A DNA stretch of 37,859 nt from Ignavibacteria bacterium UBA7675 (GCA_002483085.1 DLHF01000027.1:1-37859), one strand, 5' to 3'; positions 1-10,547 are shown, counted from the stretch's first letter. The notes: generated by a model not told the origin, from the sequence alone. A program made the numbers and translations.

Positions 1-3000
1 ATTCGAGCCCGTGCTGAACACAGGCGCGTCGTTTACAGGCGATACACTTATAGTAAATGTTGTTGTACCTGTGTACACACCATCAAATCCTGTAATTGTC
101 ACTATCGCAGTTCCGCTGCTATTAGCGGCAGGAGTTGCTGATAACTGCGTGGTTGCTCCCGTTGTACCAACCATTGTAAGATTGCCATCAGGCAGCACAC
201 TTTGGTTCGACGAGGTCGCCGTGATTTGCACGCCCGACAGAGGTGTATCGGGGTCTGTCACACTAATTGTAAGTGTCGTTGAATTGTCTTCGAGAAGATA
301 AATCGTCGTTGCTGACGAAGTAAGCGTTGGAGCGCCGGATACAACGATAGTGATTTGTGTCGACCGTGTGAATTCTCCATCGGTAACGCTCACAGTAATT
401 ACAGCCATACCGGACTGCCCCGTCTCCGGTGTAGCCTGTATAGAAGTTGTTGCACCTGTTGCGCCCTGCTGCACTAAGTTTCCATTTGTTATCAGCGCCA
501 CATTGCTCGATGTTGCAGTTACAACGAGCGTACTCGCCACATTATCAATATCATTGAGCAGCACTGCCATTGTCACCGGCGTGTTCAATGCCGTGCTCAA
601 CGATGCGTTTGCGGCTGTGATTGTTGGCGGATCGTTTACTGGCGTTACACTCACAGTAAATGTCGTGCTGTAGGTATCTACACCGCTGTTAGCTGTACCA
701 CCATTATCAGCCACTGTTACTGTGATTGTCACCGAACCTGTTGCATTTGCTACTGGCGCGAACATCAGATTGCCCGATACATTCGCGCTTGTGTAGTTCA
801 CTGTTGGGTCGGGAATAATACTCACGTTCGACGAGGTCGCAGTCAATACTAATGTTTGCCCTGCTTCATCAGCTCCACCGCCGGAACCAATGCCCGTCAG
901 AGTCACCGTTGTTGTTGCGGCGTCTTCCAGCATTCCGAAGCTCGCTATGGTAGCAATCACCGGAGCGTCGTTTACTGCATTTACCGTAATGGTAAATGTC
1001 TGTGTGGCAGATGTATTTACACCACCATTGGCCGTGCCTCCATCGTCGGAGAGATAGATACTTACTACTGCCGTACCTACCGCATTCGCTGCCGGTGTAA
1101 AGCTCAGATTGCCCGTTGCAGTTGTTGCGCTTGGCTGCACGCTGAACAGCGCGTTATTGTTGTTGCTCACTACAAAAGTGAGGTTCTGTGTAAGCTCTAT
1201 ATCGCCATCGTTGAGGCCCGTTGCAAATGCCGCGTCGTATGCTCCGCTGTCTTCATTCACAGCAACATTCGCACCAGTGCTGAACGACGGCGCGTCGTTG
1301 ACGCCATTGACAGTCACAGTAAATGTTGTGCTGTAGGTATCTACACCGCTATTAGCCGTACCACCGTCGTCGGACACTGTCACAGTAATGGTCACTGTAC
1401 CAGTGCTATTTGCTACAGGTGCGAACATCAGATTGCCCGAAACATTCGCGCTTGTATAGTTCACCGTCGGATCGGGAATGATGCTCACGTTCGACGATGT
1501 AGCCGTCATTACCAGAGTCTGCCCTGCTTCATCAGCTCCACCGCCGGAGCTAATGCCCGTAAGCGTCACCGTCGTTGTCGAGGCATCTTCAAGCATCCCA
1601 AAGCTCGCTATTGTTGTAATCGTCGGAGCGTCGTTGGATGCGTTTATCGTGATTGTAAATGTCTGTGTAGCTGATGTATCGACACCGCCATTATCAGTGC
1701 CACCGTTGTCCTGGGCATAGACAGTAACCACTGCTACACCGCTTGCATTTGCTGCTGGTGTAAAGCTCAGATTGCTCGTTGCGCTGGTCGTGCTCGCGAT
1801 AGCTGGCTGCACGCTGAACAGTGCGTTATTGTCGTTGATCAGCACAAATGATACAGTCTGTAGATATTCACTGTCGCCGTCGTCGATGCCCGTTGCAAAG
1901 GCTGCGTTGTAGGTTTGGTCTTCATTCACAGTCACATTCGCGCCTGTGCTAAAAGACGGTGCACTGTTGATGCCGTTGAGCGTTACAGTAAACGTGGTGC
2001 TGTAGGTATCTACACCACTATTAGCCGTACCGCCGTCGTCGGACACTGTCACAGTAATGGTCACTGTACCTGTAGTACCTGCCGACGGCAAAATCTGCAA
2101 ATTGCCCGACACGTTTGCACTTGTGTAGTTCACCGTTGGGTCCGGTATCATACTCACATTCGACGAGGTCGCAGTTATGGACAGCGTCTGCCCGCTTTCA
2201 TCAGCACCGCCGCCGGAGCCAATGCCCGTAAGCGTTACCGTCGTCGACGGTGTATTTTCAAACATCCCGAAGCTCGGGATAGTAGTAATTGTCGGCGCGT
2301 CGTTTACAGGCAGAACTGTCACCGTAATCTGCTGCGTCGCCGAAGTATTCTCGCCGCCATTGGCTGTACCACCGTCGTCGGAGAGATACATGCTCACCAC
2401 CGCCACACCATTGGCTTCGCCTGTTGAGAAAGTGAGGTTGCTTGTCGCCGTCGTCACATTTGGCTGTGCACCGAACAGGCCGGGATTGTCAGTGCTCACA
2501 TGGAATGTAAGCACTTGAGCAGACTCATTAGCCGCCCCCGGGCTTATGGAGCCTACAACTGGCGCATTATATCCATCGCCTTCATTCACCGTTACATTGG
2601 TAGTCGTCACAAACGATGGAGCGTCGTTCACCGGTGTTACAGTAATAACAAATGTCTGTGTAGCCGAGGTATATGTACCGCCGCCATCGTCGGAGAGATA
2701 GATGCTCACCACTGCTATACCATTGGCGTTGGCCGCAGGTGTAAAGCTCAGGTTGCCCGTAGCAGTTGTTACGCTCGGCTGTGCACTGAACAAGGAGTTA
2801 TTATTATTACTTACAACAAATGTCAAATTTTGGGTAGCGCCGTCGTTGTCGGTTATAGCCGTCGCAAACGCCGCATTGGATGCACCACTGTCTTCGTTTA
2901 CCGTTACATTCGATCCGGTGCTGAAGGAAGGTGGATTATTGTTGGGAGTGACAGTAATAGCAAATGTGGCTGTCGAAGTGCCACCGCAGCCGTCGGTCAC

Positions 3001-4125
3001 TGTCACCTGCACATTGACTGAACCTGTCTGGCCGTTCGCAGTTGTTACACTGATATTACGTGTTGAACCACTGCCCGACTGCACAGTAAGCCCGCTGTTG
3101 GGCAGAAGTGTCTGGTTGCTCGACGCCGCTGTCACGGTAAGGAGCGCTACGGATGTTTCGCTATCGCTTATCGACACAGTAAGAGTCGTAGAAGTATTTG
3201 CAATCATATTAATCGCAGTCGCCGATGTGCTGATAGACGGTGCTGTATTGACGACAGCAGCGCCCAAGTTTGTCCACGATGCTGCCGACGTCGCGCCACG
3301 TGCATAGCGCAAACCGTCGAGTTTATAGACCGGGCTTACGCCACCTTGATCTCTGGAGACAAGGTATATATTCTGTACATTATCGCCGTCGAACATGATG
3401 TCGTTCCCCCGCGCACCTATAGCAATCGTCACCTCGGCAGTACCATCGGCTGGCTCACTCGTAGTAGCAGGATCTACCCACAGGCGAATAGCGTCGGCAT
3501 TTACCCCGCCTCCGTTGTCGTAATCGTAGCGGGCTACAATCAGATACGTCTCGTTGAGGTTGAATACCGTTGATCCCCATTCGATGCCCGCAGTGGCATT
3601 TCCACCCAAGCCCGTACCATTGCCTTCGGAAATACCAAAGTTGATACCACCCCCCGAGCCGCGCACATAAATGCGAGTAAATTCATAGTTTGTTCCCCCA
3701 AAGTCGTTGGCAAGGCCGAGAAAATGCGCCTCGACATCACTGCCAGTCGAAGTCACTTCTACCAGACACGACACGAAGAACACCTGGTCAGTATTAGCAG
3801 TAAAACTGGTTGTCGGGTAGCTCAAACGCTGTGTGTAAGGAATTCCGCCAGCAGTCGGAGTCACGTATCGCCCCCCATCGCCTCCGTTGTAGCAGCCACT
3901 ATAAGGAATAGGCGATGAATTGCTTACGGTGATCACGAGGTTGGCAGAGTTGAGGGTAGTCCAGCTTCCCTGCCCAGTCAAGCTGCCATTGCTATACCCA
4001 TTAAAGTCGTCGCTCATCAAGAGCTGTGCATGCGCTGTAGCGGGCAGAAACAGCCCCACACAGAGCAATAAGAGCAAAACCCGGTGCAAGCCGGATCGGG
4101 AACCAGTAGATTTCTTCATACGCAT
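1..4125 (-). CDS. Giant secreted LamG-like/Ig/cadherin-repeat protein, 5' part only (runs off the left edge)
   Basis: Reading the minus strand from ATG at 4125 (or the in-frame ATG at 4119) gives 1375 codons with no stop, so the C-terminus lies outside the window. The product starts with a basic stretch and a hydrophobic signal peptide (VLLLLLCVGLFLPATAHA, cleavage before QLLMSDD). A LamG-like jellyroll module follows at about residues 40-290, with the conserved stretches GISEGNGTGLGGN and FDGDNV. After it come Ig/cadherin-like repeats of two alternating kinds, one with VNEDSGAY and NNNNALFS.QPS, the other with SFGMLEDA and VTLTGIGSGGGADE. Together they form a unit of roughly 220 residues (about 660 nt), seen three times between about 640 and 2620. 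The N-terminal module matches those of the protein at 4692-10547, so the two are paralogues. It is most likely an extracellular adhesin or matrix protein; the export route cannot be judged without the C-terminus. Confidence 0.85.
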   Translation of the reverse strand, partial: MRMKKSTGSRSGLHRVLLLLLCVGLFLPATAHAQLLMSDDFNGYSNGSLTGQGSWTTLNSANLVITVSNSSPIPYSGCYNGGDGGRYVTPTAGGIPYTQRLSYPTTSFTANTDQVFFVSCLVEVTSTGSDVEAHFLGLANDFGGTNYEFTRIYVRGSGGGINFGISEGNGTGLGGNATAGIEWGSTVFNLNETYLIVARYDYDNGGGVNADAIRLWVDPATTSEPADGTAEVTIAIGARGNDIMFDGDNVQNIYLVSRDQGGVSPVYKLDGLRYARGATSAASWTNLGAAVVNTAPSISTSATAINMIANTSTTLTVSISDSETSVALLTVTAASSNQTLLPNSGLTVQSGSGSTRNISVTTANGQTGSVNVQVTVTDGCGGTSTATFAITVTPNNNPPSFSTGSNVTVNEDSGASNAAFATAITDNDGATQNLTFVVSNNNNSLFSAQPSVTTATGNLSFTPAANANGIAVVSIYLSDDGGGTYTSATQTFVITVTPVNDAPSFVTTTNVTVNEGDGYNAPVVGSISPGAANESAQVLTFHVSTDNPGLFGAQPNVTTATSNLTFSTGEANGVAVVSMYLSDDGGTANGGENTSATQQITVTVLPVNDAPTITTIPSFGMFENTPSTTVTLTGIGSGGGADESGQTLSITATSSNVSMIPDPTVNYTSANVSGNLQILPSAGTTGTVTITVTVSDDGGTANSGVDTYSTTFTVTLNGINSAPSFSTGANVTVNEDQTYNAAFATGIDDGDSEYLQTVSFVLINDNNALFSVQPAIASTTSATSNLSFTPAANASGVAVVTVYAQDNGGTDNGGVDTSATQTFTITINASNDAPTITTIASFGMLEDASTTTVTLTGISSGGGADEAGQTLVMTATSSNVSIIPDPTVNYTSANVSGNLMFAPVANSTGTVTITVTVSDDGGTANSGVDTYSTTFTVTVNGVNDAPSFSTGANVAVNEDSGAYDAAFATGLNDGDIELTQNLTFVVSNNNNALFSVQPSATTATGNLSFTPAANAVGTAVVSIYLSDDGGTANGGVNTSATQTFTITVNAVNDAPVIATIASFGMLEDAATTTVTLTGIGSGGGADEAGQTLVLTATSSNVSIIPDPTVNYTSANVSGNLMFAPVANATGSVTITVTVADNGGTANSGVDTYSTTFTVSVTPVNDPPTITAANASLSTALNTPVTMAVLLNDIDNVASTLVVTATSSNVALITNGNLVQQGATGATTSIQATPETGQSGMAVITVSVTDGEFTRSTQITIVVSGAPTLTSSATTIYLLEDNSTTLTISVTDPDTPLSGVQITATSSNQSVLPDGNLTMVGTTGATTQLSATPAANSSGTAIVTITGFDGVYTGTTTFTISVSPVNDAPVFSTGSN

Positions 4126-4467
4126 AAGCCTGTTTACAGTGTATATCAATTATTTCACAATTTCCATTATCACAGGAGAAGGCGATTGTCATTTCCCCGG
4201 AACTGCACTAAATGTGTTCTCTCTTTTGGCACTCTCACAGATAGCAAAGCAGCAATGATGAGGCTTGCAATGAAACTATTAGCAATAGCTAATATACATC
4301 AACCAGCCGGAAATTTAAGCAAAGCCACTATACATGCAAATTCCGTTTTTTCTTTCACGCCGTTCAGATGAGAGAACGCCAACTTTTGTTCCCTCTCAAA
4401 AGCATGCAGTTACAGGCAGCACGTCTGGTATCAACAGGAGCGAGAATCGGAATTTCCCGGAGCAGTG

Positions 4468-4590
4468 CTGCGCTTCGGTCTCTGTCCAGAGGTGGCTTTC
4501 AAGCCACCTCTACGGTATGTCTCCGCACCGCGCATCAGTTACCGTAAGAACGGTGCGCGGACGAGCCGATGATAACTTCCATCCGCCTCA
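4468..4590 (+). repeat. Dispersed intergenic repeat, copy A
   Basis: The copy consists of a block GCGCTTCGG, a variable spacer carrying the 24-nt palindrome, a block GCACCGCGC, and the core TTACCGTAAGAACGGTG followed by CGGACG and CGATnATAACTTCC-like sequence. The core contains the dyad ACCGT-AAGA-ACGGT (4541-4554). Related copies occur at 20749-20856 (minus), 28047-28175 (plus) and 37803-37859 (plus, cut by the window edge). Function unknown. Confidence 0.7.
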
Positions 4591-4624
4591 TGGCTGCTCA
4601 CCCCGCTATCCGCACACTCACAGA

Positions 4625-4658
4625 ACTGCACTCCCCTGCCAAAACAGAGGAGCGCAGT
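4625..4658 (-). terminator. Hairpin after the 1951-residue surface protein gene
   Basis: A 10-bp stem (actgcactcc / ggagcgcagt, one G-U pair in RNA) with a 14-nt loop lies 34 nt downstream of the stop codon at 4692. There is no clear U-run after it on the minus strand, so this is a probable transcript-end hairpin rather than a textbook intrinsic terminator. Confidence 0.4.
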
Positions 4659-4691
4659 AAGATGTTGCATCCACAGCTCCCTTTTGTGCAG

Positions 4692-7600
4692 CTATGGCAC
4701 CTGCGAGAACTGGAATAAATGCTTCTGAATGGTAAGGACATCTCTAAAATTCACCTCGCCATCAAGAGTGATATCGCCAGCTTCATAGCCATTGTCGAAC
4801 AAGTTTAGCAAGATCACCACCCTGTCGTAGGCCGTGCTCACTTCGTCGCCAGTGGGGTCAGCCGCCTTCATTGCATAGTAGGCCGGTGTCCACTGCACAC
4901 GGTACATGGGAGTTTGCACTATACTGTAGGCACGCGATTGCGCCGTAGTAAAGTTCCACGATATACCACATCCGCTTACACTCGCTTTGCCCGAGCTCAT
5001 AATGTCTAAATGATTGCGATGGCGCACAACAATATAGTAGTTGCCCGCAGGAAGCTCGGCGGCTGTCACAGTAAGAGGATTGCCATCGGCTCCCATGATC
5101 GTGCCATTGTATTTCAAGAAACCAGCCTTGCGGAATACCGTCGAAGCTGAATTGGTGCCTGTGCGGAATTCTACAAGAATCCAGTCCACCGTTCCGGCTG
5201 GTATGGCGGCTACAGTGCCACCTACCGAATACGGCGATGAAAGCGGAATATAGCCCTGCTGAAGCAGAAGTGTGTCCATTCTGCCATTACTCGTATAAGG
5301 ACCTTCGAGCAGCACTGTAACATCTACCGTTAGGCCACTCACTGCTACGGTAACTGTTGCTGTCGATGAGCCGCCTTTTCCGTCGGCAATCGTATAGGTA
5401 AACGTCGTTGTCCCTGTAAAAGAAGCCGAAGGCGTGTACTGCACCGTTGTATTTCCGGCGAGAATCACTACCGAACCGCTGGCAGGCGGTGTTACACTGC
5501 TAATTGTTAAAGTATCACCATCTGCATCAGTGTCATTCCCAAGCGGATGAATCACCACAGGAGTCCCCGAGCATGTCGAGGTTCCCCCGTCGGCAACGGC
5601 AACCGGAGGTGTGTTGAATCGCACAACCGTAATAGTAAACTGCTGTACAGCACTTGTATTCATTCCGCCATTGGCCGTGCCTCCATCATCTGCAATGCTC
5701 ACGCTTACTACCGCAATCCCGTTGGCTCCAACAGCAGGAGTGAACGAGAGATTGCCTGTTATCGCGTCAACTGAAGGCTGTGCGCTGAACAACGCGTTGT
5801 TGTCGTTGCTCACGTTGAACACAAGAGTTTGCACGGCTTCGGGATCGCCGCCGCTGATACCAGTCGCAAATGCTGCGTTGTACGCTCCGTTGATGTCGAA
5901 TACTGTTACGCTCGCGCCAGTGCTGAACGACGGCACATCGTTGACTGCATTCACCACAATAGTAAACTGCTGCGTTGGGCTTGTGTCGCTGCCGCCATTG
6001 GCTGTACCGCCGTCGTCGGCCAAATACACACTTACCACCGCTACACCATTGGCGTTTGCGGCTGGTGTGAACGAGAGATTACCCGTTGCTGCGTCAACTG
6101 AAGGCTGTGCGCTGAACAAGGCGTTGTTGTTGTTGCTCACGCTGAACACCAGAGTTTGCACAGCTTCGGGATCACCATCGCTGATACCTGTTGCAAATGC
6201 TGCACTGTATGCGCCGCTGTCTTCGTTCACAGCCACATTCGCGCCAGTGCTGAACACCGGTGCGTCGTTGACTGCATTCACCACAATAGTAAACTGCTGC
6301 GTTGGGCTTGTGTCGCTGCCGCCATTGGCTGTACCGCCGTCGTCGGCTATGTACACGCTTACCACCGCTACACCATTGGCATTTGCGGCTGGTGTGAACG
6401 AGAGATTGCCTGTTATCGCGTCAACTGAAGGCTGTGCGCTGAACAACGCGTTGTTGTCGTTGCTCACGCTGAACACCAGAGTTTGTACGGCTTCCAGATC
6501 ACCATCGCTGATATCTGTTGCAAAGGTTGCACTGTATGCGCCGCTGTCTTCGTTTACGACTACATTCGCGCCGGTGCTGAACGACGGCACATCGTTGACG
6601 GACTGCACCGTGAGAGTAAATGTAGTTGTAGAAGTGTTCTGGCACTGATCCGCCACAGCCACAGTAATAGTAACAATACCATTGGCATTTGGAACAGGCG
6701 TGACAATAATACTGCGCGTGGCACCCGTTGAATTTTGCACAACGACACCGGACGTAGACACGATTGTCGGATCGCCAGTAAAGGCCGTCACAACAAGATT
6801 TTCCACTGCGGTTTGCACATCGCTTACTGCTACCGACAGAGTAACAGGCATGTCTTCGAGCGTAGAAACAGCGGTAGCAGTTGTACTCACCACAGGCAGA
6901 GTACCTGCTGCTGCTGCGGCTCCGAGATTTTCCCATGCCGCTGCCGAAGAAGGGGCGTGCACATAGTGAATACCATCAATTTTATAGGCTGGGCTCCCCG
7001 AACCACGGGAATTCAGATACAGGTTGCGTACATTATCTCCATCGAACAAAATATCATTACCGAGTTCTCCCACTAGAAGATCGACCTCGGCGGCGGCGGC
7101 GGCAGGCTCTGATGCCGTACTCGGATTTACCCAAAGCTGAGCTTCATCGTTGTCGACACCACCCGTATGGTCGTAGTTATACCGCGCAACAATCAAATAG
7201 GTTTGGTTGAGATCATACACACCGCTTCCCCACTCGATACCCGCATTGGAATTTCCACCGAGGCCAGTGCCATTGCCTTCAGAAATACCGATATTAAAAC
7301 CACCCCCTGCACTGCGAACATGCACACGGAAGAACTCGTAGTCGACACCTGCAAAATCATTGCCAAGGCCGAGAATATGAGCATTCGGATCGGTGCCTGC
7401 ATTTGCAATATTCAGCAGAAACGACAGGTAAAACACCTGGTCGGCACCGGCTACAAATACCGGCGTTGTGCGCTGTATGCGCTGATTGGTCGGCGTGCCG
7501 CCCGTAACAGGTGTGGCATAATTACCACCGCCACCATTATAGCATGGATAAGAAATTGGCGCGCTGTTATCAACATTAACAACAAGATTCACCTGATTTT

Positions 7601-10547
7601 TACCTACCCAGCTATCTTGGCCGGCCAGCGATGTAAGATTGTAGCCGTTAAAGTCTTCGTAAAAGCCATTGATCGGGGCAACTTTGATAGCAAAGGTCTG
7701 CGTTGGGCTGGTGTCGTCGCCGCCATTGGCTGTACCGCCGTTGTCCTGTACGTACACACTCACCACGGCTGTACCATTCGCAGTTGTCGACGGTGTAAAG
7801 CTAATCACACCCGCAGGGCTTATCGATGGCTGTACAGCAAACAGTGCATTGTTATCATTGCTTACTACAAAGCTCAGCGTTTGCACTGCTTCCGGATCGC
7901 CGTCGCTGATGTTCGTAGCAAACGGTGCGCTAAATGCACCACCGAGAGCATCGGCTACAATATCGGCTACTGGGCCAAACAATGGTTCGTCGTTCACCGG
8001 CTGCACTGTAAGGGTGAATGTTGTTGTTGATACACCACCACATGGATCGGCAACCGAGACAAAAATCTGCGCGACGCCGCTGGCATTGGCAACTGGTGTC
8101 ACCGTAATACTGCGCGTAGTACCTGCAGAACTTTGCACAACGACACCGGATGTCGACACCACAGCCGGATTGCCGGACGACGCAGTAACAACCAGGGCGC
8201 TGGCAGCAACTTGGTCGTCGCTTACCGTTACCGAAAGCACAACAGGCGTATCTTCGAGCGTAGAGATAACCGTGGCTGTTGTCTGTACTACCGGAGGAGC
8301 GCCCGCTCCCACCGGATTCAGAGCAGCCCATGCAAGCGCAGATGTACTGGCGTTCACATAGCGCAAGCCGTCGAATGTGTACTCTGGACTGCCCGCACCA
8401 CGGTAGTTCAGATAAATATTACGCACATTATCGCCATCGAACAGAATATCGTTGCCGCGCTCGCCATCTGTGATTTCCACCTCTGCGGCTCCCGTTGATG
8501 GTTCGGAAGAGAGATCGGGATTCACCCACACATGGATGCGGTCCACATTCACCCCACCCGCGTAATCAAATTCATAACGCGCAACAATAAGATATGTCTG
8601 GTTGAGGCTGTACTGGCTTGTCCCCCACTCAATACCAGCATTTGAATTCCCGCCGAGGCCAGTGCCATTGCCCTCAGAGAGGCCAACATTAAATCCGGCG
8701 GTAGTGCTGCGTACATGCACACGGAGAAATTCGTAGTCGGTACCTGCAAAATCATTGCCGAGGCCAAGGATATGTGCATGTGGATCGGTGCCTGCATTGG
8801 AAATATTCAACAGGAACGATGCATAGAACACTCTGTCGGAATTTGCGACAAAGGTAGCAGTCGTATGGGCAATGCGCTGAATTGTCGGTAGTCCGCCTGC
8901 CGAAGGTGAGATATAATTACCACCACCTCCATTGTAGCACCCGGCGTATAAAAGTGGACTGCTGTTCGCAACATTGATAACAAGGCTTGTTTGATTTTTG
9001 CCAAACCAGCCTCCCTGTCCCGAAAGCGATCCAGTGCTGTAGCTCGTAAAATCTTCGACAAATGGCACGGGAAGAACAGTGATTGTAAAAGTCTGCGTAG
9101 CGCTAGCATTGACGCCACCGTTCGCTGTACCGCCGTTGTCCTGGAGCACAACATTTACTATAGCCGTGCCCATTGCATTGGCAGCGGGCGTAAAGCTAAG
9201 CGTACCGGCGCTGTTGATAGACGGCTGCACGCTAAACAGCGCATTGTTATTATTGCTTACAGCAAAGCTCAGTGTCTGCACCACTTCAGGATCGCCGTCG
9301 TCGATGGCCGTAGCAAAGGCTGCGCTATAGGCAGTATTGACAGCAGCAACCACATTCGAGCCGGTACTGAACGACGGTACATCATTTACCGACTGCACTG
9401 TAAGCGTCAGTGTTGTTGTTCCGGTGTTCTGGCACTGGTCGGTGACTGCCACAACAATCTGTACAACACCATTGGCCTGTGGTACAGGCGTTGCAGTAAT
9501 ACTCCGCGTGGCACCAGTTGTATTCTGCACCACGATACCGGAATTTGCAACGATGGCAGGAGTGCCCGACATAGCTGTTACTGCCAGGCCGCTCACCGGT
9601 GTCACAGCATCACTCACTGTCACCGACAGCGCGATAGGTGTATCTTCGAGCGTGAAAACGGCTGTGGCCGTTGTGCTTGCCATGGGCGCAGAATCTCCGG
9701 CAGCAGCAAGGTTTGCCCAAGCAGCAGAAGTCGTACCACCTCGGGCATAACGAATAGCGTCGATTTGATACACAGGGCTTCCCGCTCCCCGGTAGTTCAG
9801 ATACAGATTGCCAACATTATCACCGTCGAATAGAATATCATTGGAGCGACTGCCCGCAGCTATCACGACATCGGCTGATGTATTTGCTGGCTCTGTTCCC
9901 AGCGAGGGGTTCACCCACAGGCGAAGAGCATCACCATTGGACGGCCCGCCATTGTCGTAATCGTAGCGCGCTACAACAAGGTATGATTGATTCAAGGTAA
10001 GGACTGTACTGCTCCACTCAATACCGCCGCCGGAATTACCACCGAGCCCAGTGCCATTGCCTTCGGAAAGACCGATGCGAAAGCCTCCACCCGAGCTTTG
10101 CACATGCACGCGCAAGAACTCATAACTCGTACCAGCAAATTCGTTGCCAAGCCCGAGAATATGCGCTTCGGGATCAGTACCAGCATTGGAAATATTCAGC
10201 AAAAACGACACATAAAATGCTTGATCGGTGTTAGCCGCAAATGTAGATGTCGTGTATTGTAACCGTTGGTTGTAGGGAGAACTCCCAGCAAACGGTGTAG
10301 CATAATTACCACCGCCGCCATTGTAACACGAGTAGCCAACTGGCGAGCTATTTGCCACATTCACAACAAGCGTAGTCTGGTTTTTGTTTACCCAACTGCC
10401 CTGCCCTGCAAGCGACCCCGAAGAATACCCCGTAAAGTCTTCCTGAAGTAATAGCTGTGCAGATAGGCTGAACGGCAAGCACACTAATGCGAGTGCCAGC
10501 GCAACAACGCTCCATGTCCCCGGGTGCTTGTACAAAACGTGTCTCAT
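4692..10547 (-). CDS. 1951-residue secreted protein with three LamG-like modules, Ig/cadherin repeats and a dockerin-like end
   Basis: The signal peptide is clear (hydrophobic core VVALALALVCLPFSLSA, cleavage before QLLLQEDF). Three LamG-like jellyroll modules begin near residues 34, 496 and 962. Each carries EDF.(S/G)Y, (S/E)EGNGTGLGGN and ILFDGDNV.N(L/I)YLN. Each module is followed by one Ig-like domain (TLEDTP..LSVTVSD) and one or more cadherin-like repeats. Three cadherin-like repeats in a row (NEDSGAYSA type) occupy about 1310-1650. A Big_9/cadherin-like domain (about 1650-1740) contains NDTDADGDTLT. The last 30 residues hold a dockerin-like calcium loop, D-x-T-x-D-G-x-x-N-x-x-D (in GDITLDGEVNFRDVLTIQK), with only one copy. 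No type IX sorting domain is visible. No strong ribosome site precedes the ATG. It is probably an extracellular adhesin or carbohydrate-binding scaffold and is a paralogue of the neighbouring 1-4125 gene. The domain assignment is by eye; the ligand is unknown. Confidence 0.9.
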   Translation of the reverse strand: MRHVLYKHPGTWSVVALALALVCLPFSLSAQLLLQEDFTGYSSGSLAGQGSWVNKNQTTLVVNVANSSPVGYSCYNGGGGNYATPFAGSSPYNQRLQYTTSTFAANTDQAFYVSFLLNISNAGTDPEAHILGLGNEFAGTSYEFLRVHVQSSGGGFRIGLSEGNGTGLGGNSGGGIEWSSTVLTLNQSYLVVARYDYDNGGPSNGDALRLWVNPSLGTEPANTSADVVIAAGSRSNDILFDGDNVGNLYLNYRGAGSPVYQIDAIRYARGGTTSAAWANLAAAGDSAPMASTTATAVFTLEDTPIALSVTVSDAVTPVSGLAVTAMSGTPAIVANSGIVVQNTTGATRSITATPVPQANGVVQIVVAVTDQCQNTGTTTLTLTVQSVNDVPSFSTGSNVVAAVNTAYSAAFATAIDDGDPEVVQTLSFAVSNNNNALFSVQPSINSAGTLSFTPAANAMGTAIVNVVLQDNGGTANGGVNASATQTFTITVLPVPFVEDFTSYSTGSLSGQGGWFGKNQTSLVINVANSSPLLYAGCYNGGGGNYISPSAGGLPTIQRIAHTTATFVANSDRVFYASFLLNISNAGTDPHAHILGLGNDFAGTDYEFLRVHVRSTTAGFNVGLSEGNGTGLGGNSNAGIEWGTSQYSLNQTYLIVARYEFDYAGGVNVDRIHVWVNPDLSSEPSTGAAEVEITDGERGNDILFDGDNVRNIYLNYRGAGSPEYTFDGLRYVNASTSALAWAALNPVGAGAPPVVQTTATVISTLEDTPVVLSVTVSDDQVAASALVVTASSGNPAVVSTSGVVVQSSAGTTRSITVTPVANASGVAQIFVSVADPCGGVSTTTFTLTVQPVNDEPLFGPVADIVADALGGAFSAPFATNISDGDPEAVQTLSFVVSNDNNALFAVQPSISPAGVISFTPSTTANGTAVVSVYVQDNGGTANGGDDTSPTQTFAIKVAPINGFYEDFNGYNLTSLAGQDSWVGKNQVNLVVNVDNSAPISYPCYNGGGGNYATPVTGGTPTNQRIQRTTPVFVAGADQVFYLSFLLNIANAGTDPNAHILGLGNDFAGVDYEFFRVHVRSAGGGFNIGISEGNGTGLGGNSNAGIEWGSGVYDLNQTYLIVARYNYDHTGGVDNDEAQLWVNPSTASEPAAAAAEVDLLVGELGNDILFDGDNVRNLYLNSRGSGSPAYKIDGIHYVHAPSSAAAWENLGAAAAAGTLPVVSTTATAVSTLEDMPVTLSVAVSDVQTAVENLVVTAFTGDPTIVSTSGVVVQNSTGATRSIIVTPVPNANGIVTITVAVADQCQNTSTTTFTLTVQSVNDVPSFSTGANVVVNEDSGAYSATFATDISDGDLEAVQTLVFSVSNDNNALFSAQPSVDAITGNLSFTPAANANGVAVVSVYIADDGGTANGGSDTSPTQQFTIVVNAVNDAPVFSTGANVAVNEDSGAYSAAFATGISDGDPEAVQTLVFSVSNNNNALFSAQPSVDAATGNLSFTPAANANGVAVVSVYLADDGGTANGGSDTSPTQQFTIVVNAVNDVPSFSTGASVTVFDINGAYNAAFATGISGGDPEAVQTLVFNVSNDNNALFSAQPSVDAITGNLSFTPAVGANGIAVVSVSIADDGGTANGGMNTSAVQQFTITVVRFNTPPVAVADGGTSTCSGTPVVIHPLGNDTDADGDTLTISSVTPPASGSVVILAGNTTVQYTPSASFTGTTTFTYTIADGKGGSSTATVTVAVSGLTVDVTVLLEGPYTSNGRMDTLLLQQGYIPLSSPYSVGGTVAAIPAGTVDWILVEFRTGTNSASTVFRKAGFLKYNGTIMGADGNPLTVTAAELPAGNYYIVVRHRNHLDIMSSGKASVSGCGISWNFTTAQSRAYSIVQTPMYRVQWTPAYYAMKAADPTGDEVSTAYDRVVILLNLFDNGYEAGDITLDGEVNFRDVLTIQKHLFQFSQVP

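Larger units (their letters stand above)
4126..4691. other. Intergenic region between the two giant proteins
   Basis: No gene is supported here. The stretch contains the upstream region of the 1-4125 gene, one copy of the dispersed intergenic repeat (4468-4590) and a hairpin just after the stop of the downstream-facing giant gene (4625-4658). A 24-nt perfect palindrome (4488-4511, arms agaggtggctt/aagccacctct) sits inside the repeat copy. The short open frames here have no recognisable domain and no ribosome binding site. Confidence 0.7.

Noticed and set aside
5611..6648. Plus-strand open frame of 345 codons
   Set aside because: It lies fully antisense to the repeat region of the giant protein, mirrors its repeats and has no domain or ribosome site of its own.
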